Positions 9,681 to 19,740 of a stretch of 64,000 nucleotides of DNA are shown here, in pieces. Numbering within the stretch: position 1 is the stretch's first letter; each line of letters starts with the position of its first letter. Source of the DNA: Saprolegnia diclina VS20 (taxonomy: Eukaryota; Oomycota; Saprolegniomycetes; Saprolegniales; Saprolegniaceae); assembly GCF_000281045.1 (NCBI RefSeq), contig NW_008246139.1, positions 142,546-206,545 of the forward strand, in the 5' to 3' direction. The translations under genes and the position numbers were made by a program. A model generated the notes under the pieces. The model was not told the origin of the DNA. It made no database searches and was given only the letters and a program-made list of their open reading frames with translations.

Positions 9681-10614
9681 ATGGCCGACGAGTGGACCTT
9701 CGTCGGGCGCAAGCAGAAGAAGAGCTTCAAGCCCAAGACGCCGGCAGCGCCCAAGGCGCCAGCGGGCCCGGCCTTTTCCTACACGGAGAAGCCGGCGGCC
9801 AAGGCGTCGACGGCGACCAACATCGCCAAGGCCATCGACCGTGCGCGCAAGCTTCGCGATGCCATGCGTACCTCGAGCTTCTTTGAACGCATCCGCGCAG
9901 TTCTTTTGGCGCATCTGCCGCTCGAAACGCCGCTGCAGCTCGTGGCCTACGGCGTCGGGTCGTTCGCGCATGGCCCAAGCGGCAATGCCATTTACCAGCT
10001 CGTGTGCGCGTCGCTGCTGCGCGAGCTCCTCGCCGGCCATGACGCGCTCGCCGACGCCTTCATTTACGACCCGATCATGACCGAGGTAGAAAGGCAGTGC
10101 CTCCAGATCGAAGGATGCGATTGATGTGTAGGAGGACAACGAGGTGGCGGCCGCCATGGACCTCTCGGTTCTTCCGACGAACGAGCAAGGCCAGCGCACG
10201 GCACAGACGCGGACGCTCTTCTTCATGCCGCACTGCGGCAAGCAGTTGTACCAAAACGTCCTATTGAGCAATTGGCCTTCGCTCGAGAAGATTTGCATCT
10301 TGGGCAACAGCTTTGCAGCGTACGACGACCGCCTCCTCGTCAAGGCGGACCGGGCCAAGTCGATCTTCAGCGCGCTCGTCCCGTTTACGACCGAGGTGGC
10401 GCTCGGTCCATGCGACAAGGCGGTGCGCGACCACGTGCAGTACGACGCTGCGTTCAACGACACGAGGTACGATCAACGAGACGACGCCTTGTGTCGACAC
10501 TGCTGTAGTTTGCACGTCTTCTCCGATGCGCAGCTGCGCGCAGCGAGGGACTCTGGCCTTTTCGAAAAGGACGTCGACGCATTTGACGTCGGCACGGACG
10601 AAGACCTTGTGTAA
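9681..10614 (+). CDS. SRR1-domain protein (281 aa, 3 exons)
   Basis: Exons 9681-10085, 10132-10466 and 10509-10614 join in frame to 846 nt, with introns of 46 and 42 nt (both end in TAG). The SRR1-like domain is recognisable: LVAYGVGSFAHGPSGNAIYQ, then YDPIMTEED across intron 1, then TLFFMPHCGKQLYQNVL and SNW, then KICILGNSF, and AFNDTSLHVF across intron 2 near the end. The N-terminus (about 45 residues, Lys/Pro/Ala-rich, starting MADEWTFVGRK) matches the style of SRR1 homologues. Plant SRR1 acts in phytochrome and clock signalling, and yeast BER1 is linked to microtubule and proteasome functions; biochemical activity is not settled. Divergent from the kaptin gene. Confidence 0.85.
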
Positions 10615-11453
10615 TTGTAATACGTGTCTACCAGGCTCGACGCAACCTACAAGCTTGGCAGGTTTCAGCACACCTTCGCAGCTACGGACAAGGCTAGGAG
10701 CAGCGCGTCTGCCACACACAAACCTTGGTAGATCCTAGAGAACATGGCTTTGGAACAAACCACAACGCTTGGCTCGTATCGCAACCGGATAATTGGCGCG
10801 AAATGACCATCAGTCGGCGCATGCCGGCGCATTCCGCCAGCGCACACTGCGACTGCTCGTGAGAGGATGCAGTTATGGATGGTCTTGTGCTTGCAGTGGT
10901 TCTTGCGCCCTTTCTATGTCCTTGCCGTCGCTGTCGAGTAGAGAGCAACGCCAAGGTTAGGAACAGCAGACAGTGTCTACGGCTCCTAGCGGACAGAGAC
11001 CGTGTCCACTAGACTAGCCAATCGTCGCTGCGACCAACAAAGATTTGAAACAAACATCGCGAGCCGCACAAGAGGCACGACCTCTACCGCGAACCGCAAT
11101 CAGTGCGCGTCACGGCGCCGCGTGTCACAGCTGCGGTTACGAAACTTTGCTGGACAAACTTGTCTTGTGGTCCACGCCTCAGGACACAACATCACCGAAC
11201 CACCCTTCGTGGTCGACTTGTCGCCGGCGCTCGCTGCATACGCCAGCGTCGACCTGCACATAGTCGTGCGCATGGAGGCGACACAATGTCGTCGCGAGAT
11301 ATGGACAGCGTCCCACAATCTCCTAGGTGTAGCGACATCCATGATATCCGTTGCTCATGCTTGCTTGCGAGAGGATGCTCTCAAGTGCACCATTCCACCG
11401 ACCTCGCGACATTGCACATGTTGCTTCATTTCCCCACTTGCTACCAAGTACTC
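10615..11453. other. Intergenic spacer, nothing recognised
   Basis: About 840 bp. An open frame runs on upstream of the secreted-protein ATG at 11454 (from 11103) but shows no signal peptide or domain and is treated as untranslated. No RNA gene or repeat seen. Confidence 0.45.
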
Positions 11454-12734
11454 ATGCACCTTCGGTTCTTGACGGTCGCGGCCGCCACGTCGTCGGCCGT
11501 CGCCTGGAACATGGCGCCCGTCCGCTCGATCCAAGCGCGCGTCCAGGGCGACACGCCGGTCTATAATGCGGCGCACGATGCGTTCGTCTCATCGTACTAC
11601 AAGACGTTCGAGGACCAGTACAACGGCGTGATGGACACGGTCAACCTCGCGAGCGTCGAAGGCGCGCTCAAGTACGTCCAGTCCGAGTGCATTGCGAGTC
11701 CGACGCCCGACTGCCAGCGCAAGAACAACGTCAAGAACATTGTGTTTTACGACATTACGATCGTCCAGCCGAACGCGTCGCTCGCACAGTTTCAAACCAA
11801 CCAAGCCGTGTACCCCGAGTATGGCCCGTACCTCGCCATGGACAGCGGCGCGTGCACCGCGTCGGGCTCGACACTGCCCACCGAGTGCCTTCAGTACAAC
11901 GGCCTCAACGGCACGGCCAACCTCGGACCGTTCGTCGGCGGTGTCACCTCGACGGCCGACGCCCGCGCCTTGTACCCCAACACGATTTGGTTTTCGTACC
12001 CCAACAGCTGCGTGCAGTCCACATGGAGCACCAAGACAGCGGCGTGCCGCCAGCAGTTTACCGGTGGTCTCTGCCCGTTCGGTGTCAAGCCCGACGGTGT
12101 CAAATGCACGTACTCGTACACGATCCTTGGCTGGGTCGCGCTCGACGACGTCGTCGGTATCACGAGCATGACCAACTTGAATACGAACGCGCCGTTCAAG
12201 GACTTTAAGGAGTTTTGCACGGCCAAGAAGATCGAGTTTGGCGTCACGACGGCCGCCAACGGCTCGTTCGTCGACGTCCAGTCCGACTTGACGTTTTGGG
12301 ACAACCCGAACGACGTGGCGGCCAACACAGCCCGCGCCCAGGCTGTCGTTGACATGTACACCAAGACACAAAAGGCACCGATGAAGCCGCTCCCGACCAT
12401 CGAGGCGCTCAATGCCGCCAACCCGCCGTGTTACAAGAACGCCAAGCGCTGCTACGACGCGCCGTTTGGCTGCCGCCGCTCCTTGTACGCGCAGGTGTGC
12501 GAGGTATGTACGTCGGCGTCGCCCGACTGCGTCGTCAAGGACCCGAGCTACACGTTCCCGGCGCTCGTGCTGGCGACCGCACCGCCGACAACCGCGCCCC
12601 CCGCCGGCGCCCCTGGTGCCCCCGGTGCGGCTGGCAACAGCAACAACAACAATGGCCCCAAGGCGTCGTCAGCATCAACGATGTTGCCGGCGGTGGGTGC
12701 GATGGCTGTGGCTGTGGCCGCCATGCTTCAGTAG
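11454..12734 (+). CDS. Secreted, probably GPI-anchored protein, paralogue 1 (426 aa)
   Basis: First of three paralogues (with 17131 and 19741). The ATG at 11454 gives a signal peptide of about 17 residues (MHLRFLTVAAATSSAVA) cut before the invariant WNMAPVRSIQAR. The mature domain has many conserved Cys (QSECI, DSGACTA, TECLQYNG, NSCVQS, GLCPFG, VKCTYSY, NPPCYKN, CEVCTS) and family signatures such as KNIVFYDIT, YPNTIWFSYPNSC and YDAPFGCRR. A Pro/Gly/Asn/Ser linker and a hydrophobic C-terminus (LPAVGAMAVAVAAMLQ) follow, as in GPI-anchored proteins. I do not recognise the domain or know an enzymatic activity. Likely a cell-surface or secreted oomycete family protein. This copy is the most diverged of the three. 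Confidence 0.8.
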   Translation: MHLRFLTVAAATSSAVAWNMAPVRSIQARVQGDTPVYNAAHDAFVSSYYKTFEDQYNGVMDTVNLASVEGALKYVQSECIASPTPDCQRKNNVKNIVFYDITIVQPNASLAQFQTNQAVYPEYGPYLAMDSGACTASGSTLPTECLQYNGLNGTANLGPFVGGVTSTADARALYPNTIWFSYPNSCVQSTWSTKTAACRQQFTGGLCPFGVKPDGVKCTYSYTILGWVALDDVVGITSMTNLNTNAPFKDFKEFCTAKKIEFGVTTAANGSFVDVQSDLTFWDNPNDVAANTARAQAVVDMYTKTQKAPMKPLPTIEALNAANPPCYKNAKRCYDAPFGCRRSLYAQVCEVCTSASPDCVVKDPSYTFPALVLATAPPTTAPPAGAPGAPGAAGNSNNNNGPKASSASTMLPAVGAMAVAVAAMLQ

Positions 12735-14182
12735 AGGACGCCTTTATCGACTACAAATATATACACCAACGTTACCCTGTTTCTTGATGAAGCTCGCTCA
12801 AAAGCGTTGACGCGCTCACGTTTCCCAAGGTCGAAATTGCTGCCCTCGCCACCGCTAGCTGCACCAGCACACGCCACCATGCAAGAACTCGTTCATCGTG
12901 CAAAATTGCAGCAGAGAAGAGTCGCCCAATGTATCCAGAGGTGTCTATGATACGACAACGACGGTAGCGCGCTGCACTAACGTGGGTTGGGTCGTCGTCT
13001 CTGTGCCGTCTGAAGGCGCCTTCCTTGCTCGTCTCGGTGGGAAGCTGTCAATTCGCACTATACGTACAGTGCTGCTCTGCTCCTAACGTTATCGCATTTC
13101 GGAGGGGACCACAAGGACCACCCATTTTTTGAAAACATATCTGCCTAGAGAAACAAAGACACGAGGTTTCCGTTTGATCATCTTTTTGCTTGTCGCCGAG
13201 ACCTGATACATTTCTTGATCGCGCGGGTTCACCCTCTGCGTGAGTAGCCTCCTCGAGCTCTTCAACGACCAGCGATGGGGCATGCGCAAGACCTTGGGCG
13301 TTGATCCCAAGGGCTACTCTAGCGCCTCCTTGTCTCTGACACCTGCAGTGGCTCGTCGCTGGCCCTGCCTGGTACCGGTGATCAGAACACCGTCGTCTGT
13401 CAACGCCGGTGGTCCAAGGAAGGAAAATGAAAATTTCAACAAGTTGTTGGTCGACTTGCTCACGTCAGAGACGGGAGCAGGTGGACGTTGCGTAATTGGC
13501 CTGCGTCACCTATCTACACGCATTGTTCCTTCAACTTCGTGATGACGAGCTCGAACAGTGTTTGGCCGGCCTTCGAAAGCTCTTACGTTGCGCTGGTCGT
13601 TTTCACTGGTGGTCGAGGCATGTCAGTCGCAACGTGTTTGATTTTGTTAGCATAGGAAGACGTTATCACTGCCTCACTCAGACGGTTTGTGGGAGAAATT
13701 GGTCATCTGAGTCGACGCCACGTCACTGGCACCAGCTGGTAGTATGGCCACCGCTGTTTGCGCCTCGTTGCAGCGACTCGCGGCCACCATGAACCTCCCA
13801 ACCGCCACTTGCTTGGCCTTATCTGCTGCAAACGCCGTATCATTTGAACATGCGCAACAGCGCTTAAACTGTATTATTGCCAAGTCTTCCGCAATAGAAT
13901 GGTCTAGCCAGAATGCGACCAATCGCCAGATCCTTTGCAGTAGCTGGTCAGGAGTGGGACTTGCGTGCGTCGGCACGTAACGTGATCGCGGGTAGGGTAC
14001 GGAGAGATCGCCCTTGGGCCAGACAATCATGACTGCACATGGGTGACTCGTGTTCTTCTATGTGGTTGAACGTGTCGGACCTTCAACGAGTCGCCATCCC
14101 GAGCAACTCTGCGATGGTCCTAGAACGCGCCCCACTTTCTTTTTCAGTTTTCATTTGTCGCTCTCGAGCCGAGTCGGTTTCG
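12735..14182. other. Intergenic region, possibly decayed sequence
   Basis: About 1.45 kb between secreted paralogue 1 and the transporter. Several 60-120 codon frames overlap (for example 13240-13542 plus and 13674-14030 minus) but none shows a domain or a coherent codon pattern. A GCCACGTCA element lies at 13717-13725. No RNA gene recognised. Confidence 0.4.
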
Positions 14183-15919
14183 ATGACGACGCTGCCCAAG
14201 GAGATCGGGACCATGGACCTTGAAGAGCGCGTCTCGTACATTCAGTCGGCGACCCGCGACAAGAGAGAGAGCACCAACGACGACTACGTCGATGCCAAGA
14301 CGCCGATGGATCTCGAGGACGGTGCGCTCGTCGCTGGTGGCGCGCTCGCAATGTTTTCGCGCGAAGCGCTGGGTCTCTTTTCGCAGTACTTTGCGATCGG
14401 GATTCTCTACGGCATGCTACCGGGGCTCAACTACCCAGTCTTCAACAATTACTTGCACATGGAAGGCTACCAAACTTCTGCGTACGGTGTCCTCGTCACG
14501 CTTGGCTGGTCGTTCAAAGTGTTTTACGGCATGCTCTCGGACTGCGTGCCCATCTTTGGCTACCGCCGCAAGCCGTGGATGCTTCTCGGGTGGGGTGTCG
14601 CCACACTCTGCCTCTGCATCATGACGTTCTCACCGTTTCCCGCGCCGTACTGCGACGCCCGCGAAATCAAGTGCCCCGCGGTCACGCCGCCGCTCAAGAA
14701 CCTCACGGCAAAAGGCTGGGACAAGTGGTACAACTTTGAGGCGCCCAACGGCGGCACCAAGTTCATCGTGCTCTCGGTCATTGTTGGCTTTGGCTACGTC
14801 ATGGCCGACTGCGCGGCGGACGCAATGGTCGTCCAGTACGCCCAGCGCGAGCCGCTCGCGATTCGCGGCCGCACCCAGACCGCCATCTACATTCTCCGCT
14901 ACCTGGGGCAAATGGTGTCGCAGATCTGTACGGCGTTCCTTCTCAACGGCAAGGAGTACGGCGGGTCGTTCAACTTTGCCGTGAGCGTCAACGTCATGTA
15001 CGGCATCTGCCTCGTGCCGTGCGCGCTCATCGTCTTCAGCACCTTCTTCATCCTCGTCGAAGTCAAGACCGAGCGGACTCCGTTCCGCGCGTGGGTCGCC
15101 AACTTTTGGGGGCTTCTCCAGAGCCGTGTCATGTGGCAGATCTGCGCCTTCAAGTTCTTGAACCAGGTCTTTGGCGCGTTTGGTGCGACGCCGGCGACGC
15201 CCATTGCACGCACGTGGGCTGGCGTCGAGCCGCTCAACGAAGCGCTCTCCGGTGTCCTCGGCTCGTTCATTGTGTCGGTCATCATGGCGATCGTCGGCAA
15301 ATGGGGTCTGCACTGGAACTGGCGCTGGGTCATTGCGCTCAGCACGGTTGGCATCCTCACCATCGATGCGTGCGTGGTGTTTGTCACGATCTGGGAAGTC
15401 TTTCGCAACCAGTGGTTCTACAATGGCGTTGCGCTCACCGAGAACGTGCCATCCGGTATCCGCTTCATCGTCGCTACGTACTGCGCGGTTGAGATTGCCG
15501 ATGTGGGCAACGAAGGCGCGACGTACGGCTTGGTGACGACGGTCAACAACCTCGCGACGCCGTTCGCGTCGGTCCTCTTCAAGCTCGTCGACTCGTTCTT
15601 TGATGTGTCCCAGACCGACATTGGCCGCGACGACACGCGCGTGCGCTGGGAGGTGACGTACACGTTTCTCATCTCGTATGCCTCCAAGCTCGCGGCGCTC
15701 GGCTGGCTCTTTATGCTGCCACCCCAAAAGGCCGAGATGCAGGAGCTCAAGAAGCGCGGTGGCAAGAGCAAGCTTGCCGGTGCCATCTTGATTGCGATCT
15801 TTGTCATTGCGCTCGTCTTCTCGGTGTCGACCAACTTTATGTCGATTTACCCGTCGACCAAGTGCTATCGCATCGCCGGCGGCAAGGGTTACTTCCCCAA
15901 CGGCACGTGCATCAAGTAG
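14183..15919 (+). CDS. BT1-family folate/biopterin transporter (578 aa)
   Basis: Multi-pass carrier of the folate-biopterin transporter branch of the major facilitator superfamily, probably in the plasma membrane. After a hydrophilic N-terminus of about 50 residues, the hallmark first segments appear: ILYGMLPGLNYPVFNNYL, LVTLGWSFKVFYGMLSD, then VPIFGYRRKPWMLLGW (the SD...P..GYRRKPW motif). About twelve membrane spans follow, including GFGYVMADCAADAMVVQYA and the C-terminal ILIAIFVIALVFSV. The family carries folates, pterins or related solutes in trypanosomatids, plants and oomycetes, where it is expanded; the substrate cannot be read from sequence. I chose the ATG at 14183 because it precedes a typical hydrophilic head; the in-frame ATG at 14039 adds 48 residues without similarity. 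Intronless. Confidence 0.9.
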   Translation: MTTLPKEIGTMDLEERVSYIQSATRDKRESTNDDYVDAKTPMDLEDGALVAGGALAMFSREALGLFSQYFAIGILYGMLPGLNYPVFNNYLHMEGYQTSAYGVLVTLGWSFKVFYGMLSDCVPIFGYRRKPWMLLGWGVATLCLCIMTFSPFPAPYCDAREIKCPAVTPPLKNLTAKGWDKWYNFEAPNGGTKFIVLSVIVGFGYVMADCAADAMVVQYAQREPLAIRGRTQTAIYILRYLGQMVSQICTAFLLNGKEYGGSFNFAVSVNVMYGICLVPCALIVFSTFFILVEVKTERTPFRAWVANFWGLLQSRVMWQICAFKFLNQVFGAFGATPATPIARTWAGVEPLNEALSGVLGSFIVSVIMAIVGKWGLHWNWRWVIALSTVGILTIDACVVFVTIWEVFRNQWFYNGVALTENVPSGIRFIVATYCAVEIADVGNEGATYGLVTTVNNLATPFASVLFKLVDSFFDVSQTDIGRDDTRVRWEVTYTFLISYASKLAALGWLFMLPPQKAEMQELKKRGGKSKLAGAILIAIFVIALVFSVSTNFMSIYPSTKCYRIAGGKGYFPNGTCIK

Positions 15920-16349
15920 ATCACCATTGCGTCGCTTGTATCCCACCATAATGTCAGTGTCGTCTTCTTCATGCCAATTCTCTGCTGACAGCAGATGCGT
16001 CCGCAGCGTGCCACGTTTCTATCAATAAAGCGCGCCACGTCATTTTGAAAAGCGAAACTGCCTGATGCTTTGGCAAATTTGGCAAAGAGGCAAAGAGGAC
16101 GTAAACGCGTCAACGAGAAGTATACGTACACTTGCCGTCAAGAAGTGTGGCGATCGTCCGTGTTTGATCGAACGGGTTTGGGTACTGGTACTTGCACACG
16201 TCACACTCTCCGACGTAGCTTGCTGGCATCGCTACCAAGAAAAGGGCAAGCGCACCATCGTCCATTCGAACAACAATTGCACTCTGCAACATGTTTCTCA
16301 AACGACGTGCATGACCAGCCAAGCGAGGTGTCGTGTCGTGGTTTGAATT

Positions 16350-16402
16350 TGGTGACTGGCGGACGGAGGGTGTCCATGTCCGCCTCCGTCCGCCAGTCAC
16401 CA
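16350..16402. repeat. Perfect 20-bp inverted repeat (hairpin)
   Basis: Left arm 16350-16369 (TGGTGACTGGCGGACGGAGG) pairs perfectly with the right arm 16383-16402 across a 13-base loop. GC-rich. Not inside a recognised gene. It could be a terminator-like structure, a remnant of a small inverted-repeat transposon, or the precursor hairpin of a small RNA. Confidence 0.85.
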
Positions 16403-16918
16403 CACACCAGATCTTATTTCGTCACCAAACATCCTGCACCGATCTTGGCTGCGAAGTCGGCCACGGAATTTTCGAGGATGATAGCGATCCGCACAATGCG
16501 AGGCGAGACACGGACCGTTCGTCGGACGGCCGACCCCAAACCAACTCCAACTCCAACCTCGACGCTAAAGTTTGTGGAGCGGCTTGTGCAAGCTATTATT
16601 TAATAATATGCACGTTTGGATTCGTGCATTTTGGCTTTGGACAGCCACCACGTCCAGCATTGCACCGCCGTCCACCACACATTTCGCCACATGGCGTGAG
16701 ATTCCAACCTGTATCCCAGAAGTGTATATTTCAAAAATTTGCTTTTGCAACACCACGACCCTCGATTCCTCTGTGAAAACACACATTTAACCACTCCATC
16801 CTTGTCAAATGCTGTACATGTCCTCGACATTGTTGCTGTCCTTGTCGGGTCGGACAAAATTCCTTCCACAATTTGCGTCATCCGGCGTCGAATATTTGAC
16901 GGGGGCGGCGGCCACGGG

Positions 16919-17070
16919 AGGCGCACTCGATATATATCTTCGATATCCATAAACACCTTGCTATTTGAATCACGAATCGAAGTTGAAGCACGCTCATACT
17001 ATATTCAAGATACAACTGTAGCGCGCTATCGCTCATATTGACGTATCATTAGCATACAAACCACAAGTGG
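16919..17070 (+). promoter_or_regulatory. Promoter block of secreted paralogue 2
   Basis: GAGGCGCACTCGATATATATC at 16919-16939 matches AAGGCGCACTCTATATATATTC at 19519-19540, before paralogue 3, with two differences in the shared core. A CATACAAACCACAAGTGG motif near 17053 is 77 bp before the ATG and resembles motifs before paralogue 3. The TATA-like run and shared spacing suggest the promoter was duplicated with the gene. Confidence 0.55.
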
Positions 17071-17130
17071 TTGGTCTCACTCCTCCCCAACCCGAGCTGC
17101 TGCTAGTGACTCAGTTTTGAATCATCCACC

Positions 17131-18432
17131 ATGCGTCTGAGCCTCGCCACGACCGTCGCCGCAGCCGGCCTCCTGCCTACGTACGCCTGGAACATGGCGC
17201 CCGTGCGCTCGATCCAGGCCCGCGCCCAGGGCGACACGCCGGTGTGGGATGCGACCAACAAGGCGTTCGTCTCGGCGTACGGCAAGACGTTCGCCGATCA
17301 GTACACGGCCGTGCTCGACACGGTCAACACGGCGAGCGTCGAAGGCGTCCTCAAGTACGTCCAGTCCGAGTGCATCAATGCGCCGGACCTCCAGCTCTGC
17401 CAGCGCAAGAACAAGGTCAAGAACATCGTCTTCTACGACATTACGATCGCGCAGCCGAACGCGTCGCTCGCACAGTTTGCCACCAACACGGACGTGTACC
17501 CCGAGTATGGTCCGTTCCTTGCCATGGACGGCGGCGCGTGCTCCGCGTCGGGCACGTCGCTGCCCACCGAGTGCCTCCAGTACAACGGCCTCAACGGCAC
17601 GGTCGACCTCGGCCCATTCGTCGGCGGTGTGCGCTCGACGACCGACGGCCGCGCCTTGTACCCCAACACGATCTGGTTTTCGTACCCCAACAGCTGCGTG
17701 CAGACCAAGTGGAGCGGCAAGACACCGGCGTGTCGCCAGCAGTTTACCGGTGGTCTCTGCCCGTTCGGTGTCAAGCCCGACGGTGTCAAATGCACGTACT
17801 CGTACACGATCCTTGGCTGGGTCGCGCTTGACGACGTTGTCGGTATCACGAGCATGACCAACCCTGCGACGAAGGCGCCGTTTGCCAACTACAGCGAGTT
17901 TTGCAACGCCAAGCTCACCGAGTTCAGCGCGCCGCTGCTCTCGAACAACTCGTGGGGCGAAGTCACGTCCAACTTGACCTTCTGGAACAGCCCGAACGAC
18001 GCCGCCGCCAACCAAGCGCGTGCGCAGGTCGTGGTCGACACGTACAGCTCGAAGCTCTCGGGCAACATGGTCGCGATCCCGACGATCAAGGAGCTCACGG
18101 CCGCCAACCCGCCGTGTTACAAGAACTACAAGGCGTGCTACGATGCGCCCTTTGGCTGCCGCCGCACCTTGTACGCGCAGGTGTGCGAAGTGTGCACGTC
18201 AGCGGCCGCCGACTGCGTCGTCAAGGACTCGAGCTACTCGTTCCCGGCGCTGACGCTGGCGACGATGCCGCCGACGATTGCGCCGACGACCAAGACGCCA
18301 GGTGCGCCGGGTGCTCCGGGTACGTCGGGCAGCACCCAAGGCGGAAGCACGCCGGCGCCCAAGGCCTCGGACGCGTCGTCCCACGATGTGATTGGCGCTG
18401 TTGCAATCGTGGCGCTCGCGACAATGTGGTAA
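17131..18432 (+). CDS. Secreted, probably GPI-anchored protein, paralogue 2 (433 aa)
   Basis: Starts with a signal peptide (MRLSLATTVAAAGLLPTYA) cut before WNMAPVRSIQARAQGD. The mature domain keeps the family Cys and the signatures KNIVFYDIT, YPEYGPF, YPNTIWFSYPNSC, GLCPFGVKPDGVKC and YDAPFGCRR. N-glycosylation sequons are present (for example NAS, NGT and NNS). A Thr/Pro/Gly-rich linker and hydrophobic end (VIGAVAIVALATMW) follow, suggesting GPI attachment near the KASDASS stretch. Compared with paralogue 1, blocks of nucleotide near-identity persist (for example around the GLCPFGVKPDGV codons), fitting recent duplication or gene conversion. Function unknown; probably surface or secreted. 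Confidence 0.82.
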   Translation: MRLSLATTVAAAGLLPTYAWNMAPVRSIQARAQGDTPVWDATNKAFVSAYGKTFADQYTAVLDTVNTASVEGVLKYVQSECINAPDLQLCQRKNKVKNIVFYDITIAQPNASLAQFATNTDVYPEYGPFLAMDGGACSASGTSLPTECLQYNGLNGTVDLGPFVGGVRSTTDGRALYPNTIWFSYPNSCVQTKWSGKTPACRQQFTGGLCPFGVKPDGVKCTYSYTILGWVALDDVVGITSMTNPATKAPFANYSEFCNAKLTEFSAPLLSNNSWGEVTSNLTFWNSPNDAAANQARAQVVVDTYSSKLSGNMVAIPTIKELTAANPPCYKNYKACYDAPFGCRRTLYAQVCEVCTSAAADCVVKDSSYSFPALTLATMPPTIAPTTKTPGAPGAPGTSGSTQGGSTPAPKASDASSHDVIGAVAIVALATMW

Positions 18433-18779
18433 TTAGTGGGCTTCATCCTGGGTGACTCGAATGACATATTTCTTCATTAACTTTGTGGACTGATGACGTG
18501 GCAGTATCTCGTGGTAGCACAGCTTGGAGCACTGCAGTGCAACCGGGTACGAGACGAGGGCGAAGCGAAATCGTTGCGACGTCCGTGTTGTAGGATCGCA
18601 TGCCCCAACAATGACGCACTCGGCGGGATGCGTGACGTGGCAGCGTCACATGCTTCTATTTGCTGCTGAGACACCAAAATGCATATTTGGATTCCTGGAG
18701 CTTTGCGGCGGCACCCGAGCAGCATCGGCGAGGAGTCGCGAGGCGTGCAAGGCACAGTCGTTTGCATGACGCGCCTCCT

Positions 18780-19060
18780 CACCACGAGCTATCGGACCCG
18801 ACTTACCCGCGACTTAGCAGCTGCCGCCACTCGCCGGCTGCCAACCGGGCGCTGGGACGCCTCGATCTCCGCGGCAACGCCATCAGAACGATCGGTGTCG
18901 TGGCCATTGGCACCAGCATCGCGACCAATGCGAACTTGGAAGAGCTCTACTTGCGTTGAAACGACCTTCGGCACAGTCGACGGAAAGCCCGCAGGAATCC
19001 AGCCGAGCACGACGCGCATGCAACACGAGCTTGGCACTCAAGAGGTCGTGCGTGCGACAC
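18780..19060 (+). pseudogene. Leucine-rich-repeat gene fragment (ribonuclease-inhibitor type)
   Basis: One frame reads ALGRLDLRGNAI and then TNANLEELYLR followed by a TGA stop and NDL. This is the 28-29 residue RI/NLR-type LRR consensus, with the stop sitting where LRR proteins have a residue between LYLR and ND; a single G for A change would make it Trp. No start, no further intact repeats. It differs in type from the F-box-like LRR genes downstream, so it is probably debris of another LRR gene. Confidence 0.5.
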
Positions 19061-19518
19061 CCCAGCAATGCGTTGCGGCTGCGGCGAGGTGCCCGGAACA
19101 AGCCCAAGCGAATCTAGTCGAGCATTAGAGGTTATAGGTTAGGCAAATGCACATTAGCACGAGTCATCACCCTCTACTTTGCGCACTGCAGACACGCTAA
19201 GCCAGAAAGGCGCACGCCGCGCTAGGCAGGTAGCGCCTTGATGACGCTTGCTATGGCGTTGGCCGTGTGCGTCGGCGCGAAGCATGGATACAGTCCAGTG
19301 ACACCTCGTCACAGGCGGGGTGTATCTCGCCCCCGTCAAGCCCATGCTAAGCCAATATGCGCAGCAGTCCACAGAGTCCACGGCGCCAAGCCGGCTCGTG
19401 CCCACTCGCCAGCTCCCCTTGCCAGCGTGTGTGGCTGCCTGGGCCTGCGACCCGCGACACGCGAGCCCACTCTCCTCGGCGGCCACTTGAAGTTGGGTGC
19501 GTTGGGAGGGGGGACATG

Positions 19519-19660
19519 AAGGCGCACTCTATATATATTCATTTGCAATACAAACATCAAGTGTATTTTCAGCCGCCTATCACCCACATAGAGAAAACAA
19601 GTTCTCAAGTGGAGCGGGCCCTCTGGCGGATGATATTCGATTGCCATACAAACAGCAGGT
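19519..19660 (+). promoter_or_regulatory. Promoter block of secreted paralogue 3
   Basis: AAGGCGCACTC plus a TATATATAT run at 19519-19540, then ATACAAACATCAAGTGTATT at 19548-19567 and a weaker CATACAAACAGCAGGT near 19645. The first part matches the promoter of paralogue 2; the second matches TACAAACACCAAGTGTATT at 2238-2256. Confidence 0.5.
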
Positions 19661-19740
19661 AATGGCGATCTTTCGCAAGTCCCTCCTGGCGCAAATGACG
19701 GACGGCGGCCATGCGCCCGATAGTCATTCGCCAACGTACC

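Larger units (their letters stand above)
15920..17130. other. Intergenic region with hairpin and promoter block
   Basis: About 1.2 kb. Holds a GCCACGTCA element (16034-16042), a perfect 20-bp inverted repeat (16350-16402), and, next to the following gene, a GGCGCACTC-TATA block (about 16919-16940) shared with secreted paralogue 3 and a CATACAAACCACAAGT motif near 17053. No gene seen. Confidence 0.55.
18433..19740. other. Intergenic region with LRR gene fragment
   Basis: About 1.3 kb between secreted paralogues 2 and 3. Contains two TGACGTGGC elements (18494-18502 and 18633-18641, reverse complements of GCCACGTCA), an LRR fragment at about 18780-19060, and the promoter of paralogue 3. No other gene recognised. 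Confidence 0.55.

Noticed and set aside
13240-13542. Possible small gene between secreted paralogue 1 and the transporter
   Set aside because: 100 codons without similarity, signal peptide or splice partners; treated as chance or decayed sequence.
14630-15949. 439-codon minus-strand ORF
   Set aside because: Antisense shadow of the BT1 transporter; highly charged, no recognisable motif.
16070-16603. 177-codon plus-strand ORF
   Set aside because: Spans the inverted repeat, shows no domain or codon bias, and overlaps other random frames of similar length.
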